Assembly: GCA_001579985.1 (NCBI GenBank)
Contig: LRSR01007508.1
Coordinates: forward strand, 1-36,453
DNA: 36,453 nt
Source: Hypsibius dujardini
Lineage: Eukaryota; Tardigrada; Eutardigrada; Parachela; Hypsibiidae
Direction: 5' to 3'
The notes beneath the pieces are model-generated. The model was not told where the DNA came from and ran no database searches. It saw only the letters and a list, made by a program, of their open reading frames with translations. The position numbers and the translations under genes were made by a program. Positions 10,059-21,102 of this stretch are shown piece by piece; the first letter of the stretch is position 1, and every line of letters begins with the position of its first letter.

Positions 10059-11830
10059 GCAGGCATACAGACAGACAGAAAGACGACGGACAGACAGACG
10101 AGCAGGCAGGAAGACAGACAGGGTTAGAAAGTTCGAATCAGCGGAATGCTTACGGAAGTCCTTGACTTCCTCAGGGCGAGCCATAGCAGATCGGGAAAAG
10201 ACGACCCCAGTAGCTGCCGCCGCTTCTGTTCCTTCTTCGTTGACATCTGAAACACACCAATCGCTTTATCGAATTTTGAATTTTTATTTGAGCTATCCTA
10301 TTTTTCAGCCCTAAAGTTGCAGCATCGTCTGCCGCAACGTCGCCGGTGATTGCACCTTTCTCTGCTAGTCCGTCCCTCCTGTGTGATGATGACGATGATG
10401 ATGTCTGTGTACATTGCATCGCAACAAAATCGATCCGAAGTGCCACCACTGTTCACATCTCGCCGCGTGCACTCAATATTTGCCATGTCGCGCGCATTCC
10501 TGATTAACCACGCTCAACTGCCCATGTCGCGTCTGGTGCCCGTTATTTATTCTTCACGGATAGATTCTACTTACCCGACTCAGCTTTCGCCGGACATTGC
10601 TCCGAGTTTACATTTTGTTTCTAATTTATTTCCTATTTATTCTCCATGTGTCAGTAAGACTTCACAAAATCGGGCTTTCTAGCAGCACTTACCGACAAAG
10701 GCTTTATGGACCACCCCGCTGACAGTGACACTGCTGGCGGCCTCCAGCATGCCGCTGAGATCCGCGCCGGCAAACAGATGCGTCGCTCCCAGACCACTCA
10801 GCGCGCCGACCAAGTCGTACGACGTCTCCAGCCGGAACCGCGGCAGCTTCAGCTCCACCAGCGCCATATCCATCCGATCCTGCAGCTCCTTCCACTTCTG
10901 GGCCGTCAGTCCCGCCAGCAAGTCCTCCATCCCCGTCAGCGCACGCGGCAGCATCACCACCATGCTCAGCTCCTCACTTTGATACGGGATCTCCACAATC
11001 TGCGCTTTCAATGTCTTATCATACAGATAGAACACGCGGCGCTTGGTGGTCATCAGCCGGACCTGTCTGAAGGTGTCCGCGCCGGCGGTGAAGAATTTGG
11101 CGTCCTGCGTGGCGCTGGCCTCGAACTGCGTCATCCAGTTGGCCTTGAAATAGATGGCGTTGACGAGGATGAGGAAGGTCTGCGCGTCGACCGTGCCCGG
11201 TGGGAGAAGATTCGCGATCTTCCCTCGCGTCACGTTCCCCACCCAGGCATTGACGTCCAGCCGCGCCGCCTCGGCCTGCGTCCCGAAATCGTACCTCTTA
11301 ATATCACTGTTGTGGAACTTTTTCAGCAGCTCCGTGAAGCTCGGCTGGATCGTCATGTTGTCCTGCACGCACAAACGGTTGGCAAAGTCTAATTTATAAT
11401 TCCCGCCGTTGTTGGCGGAGGCGTTTCCGCTTCCCCCGGCGAAGATGTCACTGATAAACTTTAAAAACTGCTTGTTTACGAAATCCGGTTCGGTACTCGT
11501 GCGCACAATCTCCTCCTGCGACAGGCCCAGCACTCCGCCCAGCTCCTTCCGGGTCTCGCCCTGCGCGCCGAGGTAGGTCATCAACAGCGCGGCGTAGATG
11601 CTGAAGGGGGAGAAGAAGACGTTGGCGTTGGGCGGTTGAGTGGCCAGCAGTTGGTTGTAGAAAGTTGTTGCGAAAGAGTCCGACATGGAACGTAATCGGT
11701 CCACGAGTGTCCTGTCATGGGCCCCTTGTGATGTCGTCGGCTGGTCATGACCGACTAACGACCCCTCGAATGATCCGCAGGCCGTATTGATTAGGACCAT
11801 CCACAGTGAAATCCCCAATAATAAATTCAT
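9744..11830 (-). CDS. Secreted serpin, inhibitory type
   Basis: A suicide-substrate serine-protease inhibitor. Exons: 11830-10693, 10246-10154, 9838-9744, about 441 residues, phases matched. It starts with a signal peptide (MNLLLGISLWMVLINTACG). Core signatures: NVFFSPFSIYAALLMTYLGA, NRLCVQ, ILVNAIYFKANW, FRQVRLMTTKR, VEIPYQSEELSMVVMLP and VHKAFVDVNEEGTEAAAAT across intron 1. The reactive-centre hinge EEGTEAAAAT has small residues at P12-P9, as in inhibitory serpins. The bait region VVFSRSAMARPEEV is encoded on the small middle exon; P1 is probably the Arg of FSR-S, suggesting a trypsin-like target, although the loop is about three residues longer than in antitrypsin. The C-terminus ADHPFLFAIRHN and ILFLGRVTDPS is canonical. 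Several N-glycosylation motifs are present. The TAG stop overlaps the TLCD3 stop. Confidence 0.95.
9945..10127. repeat. (CAGA)n microsatellite in serpin intron 2
   Basis: Long CAGA repeat on the plus strand, (TCTG)n on the serpin sense strand. It lies between the bait-region exon and the last exon (intron 9839-10153). Confidence 0.95.
10247..10692 (-). other. Serpin intron 1
   Basis: Starts with a GTAAGT donor after GCCTTTGTCG and ends at TGTGTTTCAG. It holds no repeat and no supported exon. Open frames in it on either strand lack family resemblance. Some serpins carry alternative bait-region exons in this position; I looked for a second hinge-like exon and saw none. Confidence 0.7.
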
Positions 11831-12989
11831 TTTTTAATGACGTCGAAAATGTGTCGCGAGGTACGGGAAATGAGAAACAGAATATCGTCCGACGGAAAAT
11901 GGCAAATACACTCGAGGGGGGAGTGCTTTCTTTATCAGATTGTGACAAGGTGAAAGTCAGCTGTGCAAAGATGGGAATCAGTCGTGTGTAAATGTCGGTA
12001 CGAGTGACTGTCGGTACGAGTGACTGTAGACTCGGAAGACTGAACGAACCGTTACTGCTTGTTCTGGCACAAGAGGCCGGGATAGCGATACAGAATATCA
12101 GTCGGAATATGTACGAGGCATGTGTTTACACGTCTGGTACTGGTACGGGCTAGTTTCCAAGTGTGATAAGCGGGATGGTACACGGTGTTAATATCTAAAA
12201 CCTCCGTGCATGAGGAGACACTGTGTGGTACTTGGACTTCGGTACGACCGGATATCTCAAAAGAGAGAGATGATGGGAAAACGCTCTGTCGGCACAACAA
12301 CCGCAGCAGGGAAATGTGAATCACATCCACGACCGATGAGGCCTTGGGGAGATAGCGCTGCATGCGCTGCGAAGTGTTGTTGTGATGAGCGTCTTGAATT
12401 GTGTGAGTCTTGAGACCGCACGGCGACGACGATGGCCGAGAAACAGCTAATCAGGCGGCCGGACAGGTTGCGTAAACAGGTTCCATTGTGAAGTGTGTAG
12501 CCATGTTGGTATTGGTGGCAACCATAACAACGGCCTTCACACTGGACGACGGTGTGGTGAGTGTGCGGGCATGGTTACATCAGCGAAAACGAAGGTCCCG
12601 GCAGACGATCAGGCGCCAACCGGAAGTGCGATCCAGTGAGTAGATGTACGGGTGTAATACCGCGCAGTGGAGTTCATATTGTACTGGCCGATTGCTTCAC
12701 TGCGTTGATTTAAAATACTGCGAATCAGGCAGAGGGATCTAGAAAGTTATGTCAATTCCTAGCGCAGTGTGGAACGGTGCGCATTTATCATCGTACAGGC
12801 GATCTCGTGTCTACACCAGCAGCAGTAGCAGCAGGGTCCCACGAAAAGAAATCGTCCTGCAACGAATGGGTGGATGTAGGAGTGGCGCGTCAATAAACAC
12901 AAAGCCAATAATTGTGCAGTCACAGCGGCGGCGGATGGGTGAACTGCAGGACGGATAGACATGCAGGCAGGCGGGCGGACGGACAGACA

Positions 12990-13034
<45 letters not shown>

Positions 13035-13046
13035 ACAGGCGGACTC

Positions 13047-13105
<59 letters not shown>

Positions 13106-13258
13106 AACAGGCAGGCGGACAGACAGGCAGGCGGACAGGCAGGCAGGCAAGCGGACTGACTGACTGACAGACAAAGAGGCGAACAGATTGGTGAATAATA
13201 AATTGGTAATAAGCGCCCATTGATATGACAGTCAGTCTATTCCAGGCACGTTCATGAG
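11831..13258. other. Intergenic: serpin 5' flank and importin 3' flank
   Basis: No exon is supported. The first 200 bp should contain the serpin promoter. A short direct duplication (GTCGGTACGAGTGACTGT) lies at about 11994-12027. A CAGA/CAGG microsatellite fills 12960-13175, about 85 bp past the importin stop. An open frame at 12052-12363 (minus) has no recognisable features. Confidence 0.5.
12960..13175. repeat. (CAGA)n / (CAGG)n microsatellite
   Basis: Alternating blocks: CAGG-rich at about 12990-13035, CAGA-rich at 13050-13110, then mixed. It lies downstream of importin alpha and reads TCTG on that gene's sense strand. Confidence 0.95.
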
Positions 13259-14336
13259 TTAGACGATGCACACCTGGTCGTATTCGTCCTCTTTGAAGAA
13301 GGTGTCCACGATAAAGTATGCTAAATCGCATAGTATCTCATTATCATGCTGTTGTAGGAGCTCAATTTTCGCAAAACCTAGAAAGGACATTCCTTTGTTC
13401 ACCAACGAGTCATGGTTAATTTTCATAGGCCCTGCCGGTCGCACTTACCGCCACATTTTTCGATGGTCGCGCAAACCTGCTCCATAAAGTCCGACGGACA
13501 TCGTTTGAGGAGATCGCTGACTGTTTCCAGCACAATCTTCACCAGATTTACATCCCGCGATGACAAGTGATCACACAGCGGCAAGACAACGCCGCAATCG
13601 AGCAGGGCGGTGATTTGCCAGAGATTGCCGCCTTGGACCACGTTCGAGACGACCCACAGAGCTTCCTGAACCAGCGCCCGGTTATCCTAAGAAAAAAATC
13701 CGGAGCAATGTTTAAAAAAGGATCGAAAAGCATCAACCGGGCTTCAGGCAGACTCACGTTTTGTAAGAATGCGAGAATTTGAATGAGGAAATCCGGGACG
13801 TCGATAATAGTCTGGATCTGTTCCGCTGATCCTGCTGCAACATTCGCCACGCACATCAAAGTCTCCTGAGAACCACAAAGCGGATCGTGTACACATTTTC
13901 AACCATAGAGTCAAATTTTTCGAAGACTCCGTACCCTTTGAACGCATTTAAAATTGGATTGCAGGAGAGCGGGGAACCGCCTGACGAAGTCGGCGCGGAT
14001 CACGGCGTCACAGTGGGCGTCCGTGCCCGATAGCAGATTTCCTAGAAGTCGGACAGCGCCCATCTAAATAGAAAGCTCACATCATTGCTTTTGCATTGGG
14101 TAATTGGCTAAAAAAATTACTAACCAAAAACTTCACATTATCCGGATTAGAGTCGGGAATATCCGCGATGGATTGTAGTACAACTGTGTCCCGGACAAGA
14201 AGATCAGCTAACTCGGGAGGCTCATCAGACAAGTAAGCCATACTCCAAACTGCGTCCACTCTAACCTGCAACAGTCAGGCAGACAAACAGTCAGTCAAGC
14301 AGACAGACAGAAAAACAACCAGACAGATAGACAGCC

Positions 14337-14391
<55 letters not shown>

Positions 14392-16149
14392 TCGACAGAC
14401 AGGCAGACGATCAGGCAGGCAGGCAGGCAGACAGACTGCGTATGCTCTTACCAATTGGTCCCCATGACGCACCATCCACACAATTTTTGGAAAGAGCGCC
14501 TCAATCACATCCACTGAAGGCGGCGGGTTCCTTGTTCGACATATATTGACTATCAGCCAGCTCACGCTTCTTGCCAGTGCCAGGGAAGTATCTTCCTTCA
14601 GAAAGGGGAATATGGAATCCAATAATCCATTATCCAGGGCCATGTTGCGAAAGTGACCGTTGTCCGACACGATATTTCCGACTGCCCAAATTGCTTGACC
14701 GACTAATTCAGGGTCCGCAGCACCGAAAAGTCCGATCAGCGGAGCCAGTGCGCCTTCTGCCACGACGGCCAAGGTGTTGGAAGAAGCTCCCCCAGCAATG
14801 TTGCAGAGAGCCCATGTTGCTTCAAACAGTGTATGCTTCCTGTGAACCAAAAACAATTGTGAGAAAATGCCGATGACAGACATCAATAGATCCAATCCGA
14901 CAAACACAGAGTCGCACGTTTAGGGACGTACTCAGTCTCTGGAGTCAATAGGGACACCAACGGTCGAACAAATCCCATTCGGACCAACAGCTCCAGCGGT
15001 GGGTTCTCCTCGAGCGCTGTAACTAACCTGAAATCGCAACACAGCACAGCACAACTAAATTTCAAATTACGTACACCCCATTCGAATAAATTTCTCCGCA
15101 AGAAAAACGGAATGCTCGTAAGGAAATCATTCACGAATGAAAATGTAACGCATATGAATCAAAATTAAATCTGTCGAACAGATACAACGAAATCGTTCAG
15201 CTTTAATCGATCAATCAATCATAAGTCGAAATTGATTCGATTACTCCATTATACCCGCGAATCAAATCGATCAATCAATCGTAAGACGAAATTGATTCGA
15301 TTACTCCATTATATCCGCGAATCAAATCGATCAATCAAGCGCAAGGCGATTCAAGTAAGTAGAACCAGTAAGGATACGACTAATCGACCAATCAACCGCA
15401 GGCCAATGCGTGTTCATTAAATCGGATGTCAGTCAAAGTTATTGTACCTGACTTTTTGAACAGCCTTGAAGACTTCTTTGGGCTCGGTGGATTTCATTTT
15501 CCCCAAGACACCTTTCAGGAGAGCGTGAGAATTTGCTGGAGCTGAACTGGACTCATGCTGGAATTCTGCAAACGCCGCCAAGTAGCTGCTGACAGATTCC
15601 TTGCGAATAATATTCTCCTGCTGATTTGGTGTTTCGAAGGAACCGCTCCTTCGTTTCGCCAGAAACTCTTCACGGCGTTCGCTCCTTTTCCGAGCATCTT
15701 CGGGCGTCTGACTTTTCCTGCTAGTCTCCTATTACCAAACAAACAATAAAAAAAACAAGCCAAAAATTCCTCAAAATTAACATAGGCGTCATGCACATAT
15801 TACGTAAGCCAAAAATACAGGAGGGCGGGGCTTATTTTACTGGTGAGCAATCAAGGGTCCAGACCACCCACTTACCCGGATAATCAAAATTATACAGGAG
15901 GGCGGGGCCTATTTTACTGGTGAGTAATCAAGGGTCCAGACCACCCACCTACCCGGATAATCAAAATTATACAGGAGGGCGGGGCCTATTTTACTGGTGA
16001 GCAATCAAGGGTCCAGACCACCGACCCACCCTCCTTAGATTACATAATATGTGGATGGCGCCTATCCGCTGAACTCTTACCTGGCTCCGGTACTTCGCTT
16101 TACATGCTGCCGTACTGGGAGGTGTCAAAAATGGATTCGATCCGTTCAT
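13259..16149 (-). CDS. Importin subunit alpha (karyopherin alpha)
   Basis: Nuclear-import adaptor that binds basic nuclear-localisation signals through armadillo repeats and importin beta through its N-terminal IBB. Nine exons, all phases matched: 16149-16081, 15728-15448, 15027-14932, 14839-14452, 14265-14125, 14063-13935, 13865-13758, 13686-13449, 13377-13259; 522 residues, normal for the family. The IBB spans exons 1-2 (KAKYRSQ joined to ETSRKSQ, then ARKRSERREEFLAKRR). Armadillo Trp/Asn pairs: ATWALCNIAGGA, AIWAVGNIVSDN, VSWLIVNICRT, AVRLLGNLLSGTDA, ALWVVSNVVQGG. The fifth motif reads AVWSMAYLSDEP, as in family members with WALSYL. The C-terminal tail (FFKEDEYDQVCIV) is shorter than the acidic tail of KPNA2. 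The paralogue group is not assigned. Intron 1 has 77-bp repeats, intron 2 60-bp repeats, and intron 4 is almost pure microsatellite. Confidence 0.95.
14279..14440. repeat. (CAGA)n microsatellite filling importin alpha intron 4
   Basis: The intron is 14266-14451 (186 bp) and about 160 bp of it is CAGA/CAGG repeat, (TCTG)n on the sense strand. Only the donor, a short 5' segment and the acceptor remain unique. Confidence 0.95.
15205..15350. repeat. 60-bp tandem repeats in importin alpha intron 2
   Basis: Units start AATCGATCAATCAATC near 15205, 15265 and 15325, with the shared segment GAAATTGATTCGATTACTCC. Two full copies and part of a third. Confidence 0.85.
15816..16038. repeat. 77-bp tandem repeats in importin alpha intron 1, about three copies
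   Basis: TGGTGAGCAATCAAGGGTCC recurs at 15841, 15918 and 15995, a constant 77 bp, each preceded by CAGGAGGGCGGGGC. On the importin sense strand the first unit contains a donor-like GGGTAAGTGG. Confidence 0.9.
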
Positions 16150-16885
16150 GTTGAAACAGATTCGTTGGAGTAAATTAACTTCAATGATATTGTTTTAAAT
16201 TGAATTGTTTGTGTGTGTGTTTTCATGCGGCCCAAGTCCAGTCGTAGCTCCGCCCAAATCGCGCAGTACAAGGAATGCGAGTAGTTGCGCCCCGTTTCCT
16301 TTAATTTTTCAATAATAACCAACCAAGACCAGGCGATCAGTCGGATTTTAACTAAAAATTCGGTAATTTCATGCAGAAAATTGAATTTTTAAGAAAAACA
16401 CAACCGTACTTCCAGGCGAATCTCGAAATTCAAGGGCAGCAAGATTTTTTAAAACACGACGCGCACAGTTTTGCCCTGTAAATTTAAACCTCTCTCTCTC
16501 TCTTGGCTGTTTCACTGATAATCATCTGGATAGCAGCACCCGACGCAGACAGACACAGCTGACGCACAAAGGAGCTTGCATTTTCAGCTGTCGTGTTTTA
16601 GCTTTAACCAAGCCGAGCAGCAGCAGCAGAGTTTCAGTTCAAATTCCGCTTTGTTTTGGTTTCATAACATTTCTCTCCATAGGCTTGGCGCTTTAGTTTT
16701 CCCTTCATCTTGGTAATTTTTCCTTTTCTGTTTTATTGCTCTGCGGAAAGCCGTGCATTGGAACTTGACGTTGCGTGTGGGATTGTGTGGGTCATCCCGG
16801 GGGAAGTGTGGAAGAAGAGCGAGCTGGTACGTAACGTATCGTACTGTCGCGACCAATTCGGTCTTGCTTTTTAGACCCACCCGTA

Positions 16886-16948
16886 TATTATGACTGCACA
16901 GTGTGCAGTGTGCAGTGCACACACTGTGCTTCACTGCAGTCATAATAC
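16886..16948. repeat. Short perfect-stem hairpin
   Basis: TATTATGACTGCA at the left and TGCAGTCATAATA at the right, with GTGTGCAGTG-type matches inward. About 60 bp in all, abutting the next MITE, with which it shares its right edge. Confidence 0.8.
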
Positions 16949-17070
16949 ACACGTGGCCAAAACCTTGCGCTGACTGAGTCAAGCATTTTAACTCGACGGC
17001 TGTCTACAACAGGCATGGATCGAGTGTGATGGCTTAACTCGGTCAGCGCAAGGGTTTTGCCACGTGTGTA
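16946..17070. mobile_element. Short MITE (about 121 bp), TA-flanked, family C copy 1
   Basis: The ends read TACACACGTGG and CCACGTGTGTA, continuing inward as CAAAACCTTGCGCTGAC / GTCAGCGCAAGGGTTTTG. TA at both ends fits Tc1/mariner-type target duplication. Copy 2 is at 21810-21932. No coding capacity. Confidence 0.85.
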
Positions 17071-17454
17071 TAAAGTGTCTCACCAACCATCATTAGTCTA
17101 CAAAATGCGGATTTCGACGTTCCACTTCCACTTTCTGCTCTTTCAATTTTCACAATAAAAATAACTACATGCATCGTACATCGCGGCAGAAGCGTCGTTG
17201 TAGAGCGTAGAATACACAGCGCTGTAATACTGAAATGTTGCGTTGCACATTTTTACTTGTGATGGTGATTACTCAACCACCCACATGATGTGCGTTGCAA
17301 CTTACAGGCCCGAGCTCATGGATTAACTGTTGAGCAGTACGTAACGCGCATTGCTCAACCGTTTCTACCCTCCACCACCACCACCACACACGGACCACGA
17401 CGACCAAACAAGCTGGGGAAAGTTACTGTCTTCCCGTCCAGACCTATCCCTTCA

Positions 17455-17560
17455 GAATCGATTGATTGATTGATTGATTGGGCGGTTGATTGATTGATTT
17501 GATCGATTGGGCGATTGATCGATTGGGCGATCGATTGATTGATTGATCGATTGGGACCGC
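17455..17560. repeat. (GATT)n array upstream of AMMECR1
   Basis: GATTGATTGATTG runs alternating with GGGCGATT and GATCGATT variants. Confidence 0.9.
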
Positions 17561-17591
17561 GCTCATTTGTGGGAGTCTCTGTTGCCTGGTT

Positions 17592-19507
<1,916 letters not shown>

Positions 19508-20310
19508 AGGTGTGATCTCAGAGGGCGTGTGCGGAGAAGAGACATGATGTGGCTGGCCGCTGGGTACGCGCCGTGTGTGCGGAGAAGCCAAACCTCTAGG
19601 GTGATGAATCAGATCGTCTGGAGGTTCAATATGCTCTGTTGGATGAGAAAAAGAACTTACGACAGATTTGTGACGGCTTTTCCCTACTTCTTTTACATAA
19701 TTTCTCGCAACTGTGCTGTTAGCTTTTAGCCACTTGGTCAGGGGGAACGATCCGGGACCGTTCGGTTTGCATGAAAAACTGCCGAATCGTTGCTTCCCGT
19801 TTTATCTCCCTCTGTTTCTTTTACACTTCGCCCTTCTGTGTTTGTGCTGTGATACTCGCGGGGTTTTGTGGCACTCTCTCATTATTCATTTCCTTTGTTT
19901 CTTTTTTTACTAATCAGTCTGTGATTTTTTTGTAAAACGCATTGACTGTGGTGCCGTTCATCTCACACAATCACGATCAGAACTCAGTGACAACTGACAT
20001 GTTCCGACCGCGCGCAACTAGAAGGCCTTGCTCTATCATCTAAGGCGCGTTTCGGCTACCAGGGGGGGTTGGCTACCCAGGCAACTGTCATGGGGTGCAA
20101 CCACCACTAGGGTAGATGGGACCCGACCATGGTCGCGACCGTAAACTGACCATGAAGGAATGCATATGGTTGTAATTCACTGTACGGTAGTAGACTGACT
20201 ACTCAGAACATTGGAAAGTTTGAGGCTTTCATGTAGAAGCACAGTAGTCGCGATCTCAGTTTCGTCGGGTCGCAACCCCAAACGGCCAAGGGTCGCCTGG
20301 TCAAGTCACA

Positions 20311-20484
20311 TTTACAATCAACGACAAGATTGAGTACACTGGAGGGTCCGGGGTATGGGCAAAAGGGGGCGGGGCAGGGGTGATCAGGTGGTTGATTGTT
20401 CGATTGTTTGAAAACCACCCCCTGCTCCGCCTCTTTTGCCCATTCCCCGGACCCTCCAGTGTACTCAATTTTGTCGTTGACTGT
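20311..20484. mobile_element. Long-stem foldback element, family E
   Basis: The left arm has AACGACAAGATTGAGTACAC and TGGAGGGTCCGGGG, then GGGCAAAAGGGGGCGG. The right arm is the inverse complement with a few mismatches (CCGCCTCTTTTGCCC, CCCCGGACCCTCCA, GTGTACTCAATTTTGTCGTT). The arms are about 70 bp and the loop only about 30 bp. Confidence 0.88.
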
Positions 20485-20735
20485 ACCCTACTGGCACAAT
20501 ACTGCTGAGTGACGTTGACCAACACAAACAGAAGCCGTTCTTCCAGCCAATGCGGTCATCGATCAATCAATCGAGGCAGACAAAAGCCTTCTCAGTGCTT
20601 AACCTAATCTGCACCTGAGCCCTTAAACAACAGGAACAAACCCCTTAACCAGCACGAACAAACGCCGTTCCTAGTTGGAAACTTCGAACAGAAAGCCGTA
20701 AATGTTATCAATCAATGAACTGATTGATCGAGTGA

Positions 20736-21006
20736 GTATACTCGCGATCTCAAGGGACAGCTAAGCCCCGCCTTCCTCGGTATGGCCTTGCACTCGATTG
20801 AACGTTCAATCTGATTCACTCTTCTCTGATTAGCTCATTTCGTACAGTTACTCATTGTGCTCGATCGATTGATTGTACAGTCGTGCTTTTCCGTTTATTT
20901 CTCCCTACAGTGGTAATTTGGTGAAGGGCACTAAATAGGCACGGCCCGGGCTGGTTAAAATTTACGGATAGGGCAGAAAAGTGTCCCTTGAGATCGCAAG
21001 CGTACG
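20736..21006. mobile_element. Foldback element, family F relative
   Basis: The left end CGCGATCTCAAGGGACAG and right end TGTCCCTTGAGATCGC are inverse complements. The core CGATCTCAAGGG is shared with the elements at 22500-22767 and 28664-28920. Confidence 0.75.
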
Positions 21007-21102
21007 GTACTGATTATTAAGAAATTGTAGTGGATTGTTGATGTGCCATTGTTGCGATATCATTGTTTTCGATAATTTGTTGTCATCGTCAGTCAATCAA
21101 CA

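Larger units (their letters stand above)
16150..17591. other. Divergent intergenic region, importin alpha / AMMECR1
   Basis: Importin alpha starts leftward at 16149 and AMMECR1 rightward at 17592, so both promoters should lie here. It holds a short hairpin (16886-16948), a 125-bp MITE (16946-17070) and a GATT array (17455-17560) that runs to about 30 bp before the AMMECR1 start. A CT run (TCTCTCTCTCTC) sits at about 16492. No exon is supported. Confidence 0.5.
19508..21102. other. Intergenic AMMECR1 to syntaxin
   Basis: No exon is supported. It contains two foldback elements (20311-20484 and 20736-21006) and scattered AATC repeats. The last 100 bp before 21103 should hold the syntaxin start region. 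Confidence 0.5.

Noticed and set aside
10706-11392. 228-codon open frame on the plus strand, rich in Gln, Arg and His
   Set aside because: It is the antisense shadow of serpin exon 1, which has clear family signatures on the minus strand.
12052-12363. 103-codon minus-strand open frame between the serpin and importin alpha
   Set aside because: Starts and stops without recognisable features and overlaps the likely serpin promoter side; no splice-linked neighbour.
12759-13331. Long open frames full of CLSV, RQTD or PACLPACL repeats (also at 3935-4371, 5205-5669, 9866-10184, 14275-14450, 26182-26633)
   Set aside because: They are translations of CAGA/TCTG microsatellites, which are open in all frames because the unit is 4 bp without stops. 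Several lie inside confirmed introns.
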